Shown here: positions 56,893-64,000 of the stretch, one piece after another
How the letters are laid out: each line of letters starts with the position of its first letter
How positions within the stretch are numbered: position 1 is the stretch's first letter
DNA from: Euptelea pleiosperma
Lineage: Eukaryota; Streptophyta; Magnoliopsida; Ranunculales; Eupteleaceae
Assembly (NCBI GenBank): GCA_035048495.1
Contig: CM068549.1
Coordinates: 11,022,000-11,085,999 of the forward strand
Direction of reading: 5' to 3'
DNA length: 64,000 bases
Position numbers and translations under genes: made by a program
The notes under the pieces: generated by a model
The model's input: only the letters and a program-made list of their open reading frames with translations
Told to the model about the DNA's origin: nothing
Databases searched by the model: none

Positions 56893-57716
56893 TAATAGCC
56901 AACAAGGATCCACCAACCCACCATTAAGGTGGGTCTCATCTAAGTAGGTCAATGATTAATTGACCAAATCATGTTCAATAATTTCAAGGGTTGACAAAAA
57001 AAATCTTGCAAGTTGTCCCAAATCTATAGATCGCATTGTCGCAATCATCCAATCCCTTGATTTTTTGTATGAGATCTCTTGCATGGCCGATTGAAAGATA
57101 AATCATCAACCATGTATGTACATAATTTGCTACCTTCACCTTATAGGCAGTAACCACATGTGCACAGCACTCATGATCACTCCATTAAAAGGCAATGGAC
57201 ACTATAGCACATCATTTGAATGTGATTGTCTTTGGGATTCGTGTGATGGGAATCTCAACGACCACAACGCAAATTTCGTCTAACATCAATGGTTTGAAAA
57301 TAGGGAAAGAGGTTGATAAAAATAAATAAAAATATAAATAAAAAGGGAAAGTGATTATTGCTTGAGCGGAAACGGTTATAGGGCAATGGTTTGAACATAT
57401 GGAAGAGGTTGTTGTGTGAAAGAGTTGAGGGCATCTTTGAAAAATTAAAGTGGGAATGTGGAAACATTTACGTGTATGTCCGTGTCTATTGGACAAGAGG
57501 AACGGTTATGGAAAGTGGTCGGGATCAGGGAACTCGCCTTTTTGCACTCGTCTTTAATTTCACTCCTGCTCTCGCCCTTGGATTCCAAGTAGATTCCAAG
57601 AATCCAACAACCATCGTCAGATTCTCAAAATCCAAGGCTGAGAGCACAAGTGAAACCACAAATGCAAAAAAGGCTAGTCCCTTGATGCAGCTCACTTGTT
57701 GTCGCCTTCCGGTTTC
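56893..57716. other. Upstream stretch, nothing recognised
   Basis: No gene or element identified. Short open frames (for example 57391-57720, plus) show no domain. Confidence 0.4.
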
Positions 57717-57997
57717 TTGAAAATGTGTCACATGGCATACTTCTCTACTCACTAACCCATGAATGATTGGTCCACCCCTTGATGGACCACACACAACAAA
57801 TCAGCTTGGTTGGTGATTCGAGCGTTTTTCATTGGGTGATTTCTGTCTGATGTATTTCATGGATTTTTTTTGCATACTAGATCCAATGGCTATATATCAC
57901 CAATCTGGTTGATTTTTATGCATAGGTCCACCGAGGGGTGGGCCAATCATTCATGGGTGAGTGGACTAGTAAGAATGTGTACATGACGCATTTTCAA
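57717..57997. mobile_element. 281-bp MITE
   Basis: Inverted ends TTGAAAATGTGTCA and TGACGCATTTTCAA; inside them CCCATGAATGATTGGTCCAC mirrors GGGCCAATCATTCATGGGTG. Target duplication unclear. Its arrangement resembles the promoter MITE at 55447 (WTGGTTGATTTTTxxG-type centre). Confidence 0.7.
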
Positions 57998-58520
57998 AAG
58001 ACATGGTGCAAGAGAGAGGAAACTGTAGCAAAAAAAAATCAAAGTCGGGGGCATTTTTCAAAACAGTTGCAAAATATTTGACTTTATAATAAGGGAATAA
58101 TAACCCAAATAATTAACGTTTTCACTTTTCATTACTGAAAAGTCAAAAGATGTTTTAAAAATACCTAAAAAATAAACGATTACTGATTTTTCCCTTCCAA
58201 ATGCGTCATCAACGATAGTATGCCAAAGCCTTTTTCACTTATTCCCAATGACGGCTCTAATGAACACTACGACGAAAGCAACCGTTGATTATTATCGAAC
58301 ATCTGGGAGGATCACTCCAAAAAGATACTGATGGTTTTTCGCGTCACATCAAAACTCCCTTTAAAACCTTCAAAAACCGGTTCAACTTCATCATTAACAT
58401 TTTCCTTCAAACGAATGAGCTCTACAACTTTGATGAATTCGCTCTCCAACTCAATGGAACTTGAAAAAGGTATATAACTTAGCTTTTTATCTTCCGACCT
58501 ACTCTCCTTTTTTGTCATTT
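57998..58520. other. Upstream stretch, nothing recognised
   Basis: No recognisable coding or repeat ends. Confidence 0.35.
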
Positions 58521-59097
58521 TTTTCTCATTCTTCTATTTTTTGTTTCTCCTTTTTGTCGTCTATAATTATCATGTTTGTCAAATGTTTTCTCTGTTTTTA
58601 TCATCCATTTTCTCATTTTCTAACTATTTTGTTTGCCAACTACTTTCTCCATTTGTTTCATCTATTTATTATTTTTAATTTAATTAACTATTTTGTTTTG
58701 TCTAAATTTTGATTTATTTTCATCGAAGACTCATATTTGTTTTCTCCTATTCTATTCTATCTTTTGTTTTTCCTTCCCTGTCATCCGCGATCCACTTTTT
58801 TATCATCTGTTTTTCTTTTGTCATCTTTTGTTTCTCCTTTTTCTATTGTCTATTTTCTCTTTTTAACTATCTTGTTTGTCAAATGTTTTCTCTATTTTTA
58901 TCATCTATTTTTTTCTTTTTTCTAACTATTTTGTTTGTCTATTGTATGATCTATTTCATCAAATGCCAGTTTAGGGCATTTCATACCGTTAAAATATGTT
59001 TTCTCTTTTTGTGTCATCTATTTTCCTATGTGATATCTATTTTCCTTTTATGTCATTCTATTTTCTCTTTTTCAAACTCTTCTTTTTTCCTTTTTCA
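58521..59097 (+). repeat. Pyrimidine-rich imperfect tandem repeats
   Basis: Words such as TTTGTCAAATGTTTTCTCT, TTTTATCATC and TAACTATTTTGTTTGTC recur about every 60 to 130 bases. Open frames here encode only Phe/Ser/Leu-rich low-complexity sequence. Confidence 0.7.
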
Positions 59098-60109
59098 GAA
59101 TGGATAGCCTCTACACTGATTATTAAAGATACAATGGGGTAATGGAAGGTAAATAAGGATGTAATGAATACAAATGTGGTGTAGGAGCTGGGAATAGGTT
59201 GAATAGAAAAGAGTTGGGTGACGAAGTCTACGAGACTGTTACAACAACTTTGATGGAAATGAACAAGTACAACTTGACTGGATGCTGGAAGTGATGCAAG
59301 AACACATGGAAATCGAGTGGTACAAAAACCTCACAGTGTTGAAATGTTCACAAAACACGCTTAAAATGAAGCTTTATCCAAGTAAGAAGAAGAAGAAATT
59401 TGAACCTGAGGAGAAGAGTAACCCCCTATACTTCCAAGAGGAAAACGAGTGCTCCAAAGAGGGTGGATCCTAATTAATGTAACGATAAGCCTACTTGGAC
59501 ACACGTACTTGAACTTGTGTACGAATGTTGTGTATTATTAAGTTAAAAGCTCAATGTTTTTGTAAATATAGTCATTATAAAGAAACAAGCTGCCAAAAGT
59601 ATATAGCCAATTTGTTATAACAACTTCTTGTCATCTGTTATAACCATAGCTGTCATTAGTTCATATGAATCATGTGAACTATTATAATCACAATTGTCAT
59701 CGATTTAAATAGGTTGATATAATATAGCCAACGTAAAAGCATTGCACACAACACATAAACCCCAAGAAAAGATGTGTTTCAGATGTAAAAGTAATCGATT
59801 TTATTGGTTTTCTTATTTTATGTTATTTGGCATCGGTTCATATTGATCTTGTCATCTATTTATACATATCTTGTCATCTGTTATAACCACAATTGTCATT
59901 GCTCTGACATCATTAAGTTCATCTTAATATTGTTCGGCATGGATAAATATAGCAAAGGGAAACTTAGATATTTCTAAAAAACCTATCAAATACAAGGATT
60001 AATGAAATTTGTCATTATATTATGCTTTACAAAAAGATTATGGGATTCTAAAAAAAATTTAACTTAACACATCATTCGTTGTCCCTTGTAAAATATAGTT
60101 CAAGGATAT
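59098..60109. other. Stretch with no recognised gene
   Basis: TTGTCATC words recur (59627, 59697, 59853 and 59870). May be the decayed body of the MuDR-type element whose transposase end lies next to it. A 63-codon frame at 59282-59473 (plus) is unrecognised. Confidence 0.3.
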
Positions 60110-60423
60110 AATCTCTCGTCTGGCTTTCGTTTAGCACAAATCTTGCAGTTGTGTCATTTTCCTCTGTAGTTCGAGCAAAACCTTTGTTGAGAAAGCACAC
60201 CAGCTTCCCCTTTAGATCTTTTTCTTGCTCTCCTTGGATGACTTGGCATGACCCTTTCTAATGGCGTCAACGCAGCCCTCGGGACTTGCATAGTTGGCCC
60301 GTATTTCCTAACAAGACAAGTAATAAGAAGCTCCCTTCCATCCAAGATCATCACATTCCAACTTTTAACATAGTTCGTATCGTATAAAGAACTCCATACT
60401 TGATGATCACAACAAATTGACAC
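60110..60423 (-). pseudogene. MuDR-type (MULE) transposase C-terminal relic
   Basis: Minus strand reads YVKSWNVMILDGRELLITCL, later LERVMPSHPRRARKRSKGEA and RFCSNYRGKMTQLQDLC. This order (WN-region, linker with basic residues, degenerate zinc knuckle) matches the C-terminus of plant MuDR transposases. The knuckle histidine is lost and the N-terminal catalytic part is missing. Confidence 0.6.
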
Positions 60424-60639
60424 TTGTAGTTAAATCGATGAAAATATTTATATATCGACAGGAGATGATTCTTGTTGTCACATATGACAAGATACATATA
60501 AGTAGATCATAGTTATAGGTGGAATAGATGACAATTTACATTATTTGGGGAATTTCCCAAATTTGGCTGCGAGGCACCTCTAGTAGTATTTTATGAAATT
60601 ATCCCTTACAACCACTATGAATGTACTAGAGTGGGGGTA

Positions 60640-61200
60640 AATAGGACTATATGTGGGTTCTTAAAAATTCTTTGCAAGATTATAATTAAAGTCCAGTTCA
60701 ATTCTCGGTTCGTTGCATTCACATCCACAGAAATAATATAATGCAAAGCAACCACAAGATATGATAAAAGAGATAAAGACTAAAGATGCAAACCATGACA
60801 TAGGAGATTTATAGTGGTTCGGTGTTCACACACCTACATCCACTGTTAACGCTTTCAAGGAACAAGAATTCACTATTCAAACAAGTATTGCACTATTACA
60901 ATTGAATAACAAAGGTTAAAAATCCAACCAACCTAACACCCAGAGAATCACTTCTCTCAACGCTTAGTTAGGCTCTAGGTCAAGCCGGTCAATGCCTAAT
61001 TATGCTATAGGTTAAGTAGAGTCAAGTATAATGCAACTCTCAAGGAATTTCTTCCAACGAGTCCTAAGTGAGTAACAACTCACTACAACTCTAAATGATT
61101 TGGGGTTTAGAGCAATTTAATCACAATTAATGCCTCGTAATAGGCTAAACCAAATTAAATAAATCTTACCTCTTTAGATGAAGAATATAGAGGCGATGAA
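60640..61200 (-). repeat. Probable Copia LTR fragment
   Basis: TTTATAGTGGTTCGGTGTTC and CACCTACATCCACTGTTAAC are words I associate with reverse-oriented LTRs of long plant Copia elements. Edges not found. Confidence 0.35.
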
Positions 61201-61216
61201 GCTTTGATGAAAGCGT

Positions 61217-61829
61217 GTAACGCCCCGAATTCGGACCACACGAATCTCGAGGTGTTAGTCACGTGTCTGAATCCAATGCACGCAAAGCATACTCACTCTC
61301 ACATCTAACTTAAGTTATGAATTTTGGGAGATCTTTTTTTAGAACGGAAGCGCAGACCTACTCAACATTATACAATAAAGATAATGTGTGAAGTCAATGA
61401 TATATATACTTGTAAACAAAGAATCTGAATATTCTAAAGATAAGTACATACTTGATCATGATTTCACAACTTATAGTCTGCTTTACTACAACTGGACCTC
61501 ACTTCAAAATAAACTTGAATAAGTCTTTATGTTCTTCTCTACAAGAAAACTGGGGGGGTGTGAGCTTTTGTGAAATAGCTCGCAGGTAACCAAGTATCCT
61601 TTAAACAATCATCATAAATACAAAATAATATATAGAATAACAAAATACATTTAATTTTGAAAGGAAATAAAAGTGTAAGAACCGAAATTCAAACTAAACA
61701 ATTTTAATTAGCAATAAATGATAGAATTTAAAAGTACTAATAAAATTAGAAATTAAATAGCATATTAAATATTACATTAATAATATATATATCTCACCCA
61801 TCACCAACTAATAACAATACAAAGCGGGT
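61217..61829. repeat. LTR-terminus fragment
   Basis: Begins TGTAACGCCCCGAATTCGG, the CCCC-box terminus seen in long Gypsy LTRs (compare 23760), and runs to the next LTR-like start at 61830. No coding. Confidence 0.4.
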
Positions 61830-64000
61830 AGTGTAATATCCTGAATATTTTTCAGGGTATTTTGAAAAAAAATTATGATAATTTATTTATTTATATTAAG
61901 TATTAATGTTTATTTGTATGTTAGCTGAATTATAATTATTGATGTAGGCCTTTAGGGCAAATTTATAGACTTTTTGGGCCTAAAAATGATCCTAATTAAA
62001 GTCTAGTTGATACCTATGGGTCTTAGGCCCATTTCTAACTCATTAGAAACTTAAAATAAGACTTTTAATATGTTGATAAATTTACCCATTTTAAAGTGAC
62101 GAAAATTACTATTAATTAGTTGTTAAGAATGTTAGTCTCACATCGGCTAGGTGAGAAAATTGATGGTCTTAAAAACCTATAAATAAGGGTGAAGGCATAA
62201 GCCTCTTGGGGAGGATAAAACATATTTTTTTAAAGAGAAAAATTAGGAAACAAAAATTAGCCGATTCTCTAAGTTTATGTGAGATAGAGTTTGTGTATCT
62301 TGACTTCTCTTAAATGATGAAAAGTCGTGGATCTTTAGCCTTGACCGAGCATTAGATTAACTCTCCATTAAGGTAAGTACATTCTACAATGTTGAATATA
62401 TTCATCGCTTACTATAGTCTTGTTAGTAATTATATGATATTTTTGGTGTATTTTTTTGAGATTTTAATTTTATTTGTTAATCATATATGGGTAAGCATCA
62501 TAAATTCATATTTTTTTTACATTTATTATGGGAAATCGTAGCCCTTGGTGGGAAAATCTTTGTCCTTGATGGAAAATCGTCGCCCTTGGTGGGAAATCAT
62601 TGCCTTTGGTTGAAAATCTTTGCCCTTGGTGGGAATTCGTTGCCCTTGGTGGGAAGAAATGAAATCTTTGCCCTTTGTGAGAATTCGTTGCCCTTGGTAG
62701 GAAGAAATAAAAAATATAGTGCATTTAACATCATCATCATCATGGTTGTATGTTTTTGAACAAGTTAATCTTCTTATCGATATGGTGATTAACATGCTAC
62801 AGTAATTATGATTGGATTGTCATTGTTGTTTTGTGTACTCGTTGTATTTTATTGGGCTCTCGTTCATGATATTACACCAAAACATTTCAGATTTTGTTGA
62901 TCTCGGTATGGAGAATACTTTGGATGAGACAGATTCGATTGATGGCGCAGAAATTAAAGAGATTTTAATGCTTAAATGATTTAAGGATTCTAATGATGTA
63001 ATAATAATTTTTTTTCATAATTAGGGTCGTTGGGACCATCAATGGTTTGAATTGGTCACTTTTATTTTTAACATGTTGGGTTTTTCTGACATCCTACACA
63101 GAAATATTTATATAGTAATATTTTAATATGATTCTAAAGAGGTTGGAACCATAATTTAATGTAGTATTTTATTGAATTTTTTTTATGATTTTATGAGTTA
63201 TATAAGTAGGTTTGGCACTAATCTCAAAATTTTTATTCTGATTTTGTACAATCAGCACCCTTATTTTGACTTTAAACAATTTTTACACATATTATATGAC
63301 CGAATCTGATTAAGGGGAAAGTATGAAAGTGGTAGGCTTTTAAGTTACCTTTTCAATCCATATATAGTGTGTCAATAGATTCGATAGGACATATTCTGTA
63401 GAGCCATTTTACAAAGAGGAGGTCAGAATTGTCTGACTGCAAAATATCTAATTTTTACAAACCTTTGTCTTAATTTTTCTCTAAATTGTAAAATAGGACC
63501 ATATGATTTTTATTACATGTAAATTTAGTTTATTTTGAGTAGATAAAAACTCATATGTTATTTGCTTGATTCGGATTTCGATCAAAACTATAAAAAATTA
63601 ATACTAGTAAAAAATCTTACTTTTTACTTATTTTTGACTATTACCGTTAGGGTTGAATTGAGAGTGAAGAACTGACTCTAAAAATTGCTAAATATTATTT
63701 TTAGCCAAAGTGCCTTTATTAAAGTTGTATCTTATAATTTTTAGAATAAAACCCTTGAAGAAAATAATTTTTTTACATAATTTGAATTTTGACCAAAAGT
63801 TGACCGTTTTTCCTAGAACCGCGAAAATTAAATTTCAAAACTATTTTAAACGAGTGTTTTGGCTTAAGTGCTTTTACAAAAGATGTTTGATATAAATATT
63901 AGGTAATTATAGAGACCCTAATTAGTGATTTTGACAAAAATTAAAACTTTGATTTTGACTTTGGTTATTTCACCGTAATAACTTGTTTACGCTTCCGCAT
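61830..64000 (+). mobile_element. Tekay/Del-like LTR relative, runs off the window
   Basis: Starts TGTAATATCCTGAATATTTT, like TGTAATACCCCGAAC at 23760. It shares the segment TGGGTCTT(A/G)GGCCCA and other order-conserved words with the 23760-26737 LTR, but is more diverged. A GTTAGTCTCACATCGGCTAG stretch at about 62131 suggests a further small insertion. Confidence 0.55.
62530..62704 (+). repeat. Minisatellite of about 21 bases
   Basis: About eight imperfect units of the form AAATCTTTGCCCTTGGTGGG, with variants TCGTTGCCC and TCGTCGCCC. Open on both strands, giving low-complexity frames that are not genes. Confidence 0.85.

Noticed and set aside
58461..59107. Membrane protein genes suggested by long Phe/Leu/Ser-rich frames
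   Set aside because: They come from a pyrimidine-rich imperfect repeat; several frames are open at once and none shows a domain.
62487..62795. Small proteins with repeated LVGRN or TKGKDF units
   Set aside because: Both strands are open because of a 21-base minisatellite; no start context or homologue recognised.

Overview
This window is nuclear DNA of a flowering plant. It has spliced genes, LTR and LINE retrotransposons, several small DNA-transposon families and a fragment of plastid DNA. The species cannot be named from the sequence alone.

The main content is one very large gene on the minus strand. It encodes an ASHR3-type (ASH1-related 3) histone-lysine methyltransferase with PHD, AWS and SET domains. 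I assembled ten exons by hand: 55182-54817, 46183-46037, 34734-34570, 32517-32491, 32184-32067, 31868-31772, 18797-18704, 18491-18413, 4892-4721 and 4013-3933. Together they give 448 uninterrupted codons plus two bases. The last exon, expected to carry the post-SET cysteines, lies beyond base 1. The coding part covers 51 kb but holds only 1.35 kb of coding DNA. Four introns are 8.6, 11.3, 13.0 and 13.5 kb long and are packed with transposons. Intron 5 has the signature of a U12-type (minor spliceosome) intron. Exon 4 is a 27-base microexon. The leader and promoter contain an E2F consensus and telo-box repeats.

Layout from base 1. Intron 10 (1-3932) holds MITEs and MULE-like copy A. Intron 8 (4893-18412) holds an RTE LINE relic, a split L1 LINE, a broken Copia element with a solo LTR inside it, and a hAT element. 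Intron 6 (18798-31771) holds a solo Copia LTR, an L1 fragment, and a Copia element whose 3' LTR is split by a 3-kb solo LTR; that Copia sits in an older LTR. Intron 2 (34735-46036) holds an L1 fragment, a full-length but decayed Copia element with LTRs and a 5-bp target duplication, and a captured start of another gene (PHD-finger, At1g33420-like). Intron 1 (46184-54816) is dominated by a large inverted repeat. Its arms carry two broken copies of a RING-H2 gene and its loop carries plastid rps4/trnS-GGA DNA and MULE-like copy B. Upstream of the gene (55183-64000) are MITEs, a Harbinger-like element, a MuDR transposase relic, and LTR fragments running off the end.

Only the ASHR3 gene looks functional. 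I see no bacterial features, no CRISPR array and no clear new enzymatic system. The notable biology is architectural: a chromatin-modifier gene whose own introns must be largely heterochromatic, one minor-spliceosome intron, and a palindrome-rich MULE-like family present as near-identical inverted copies 49 kb apart inside the gene.
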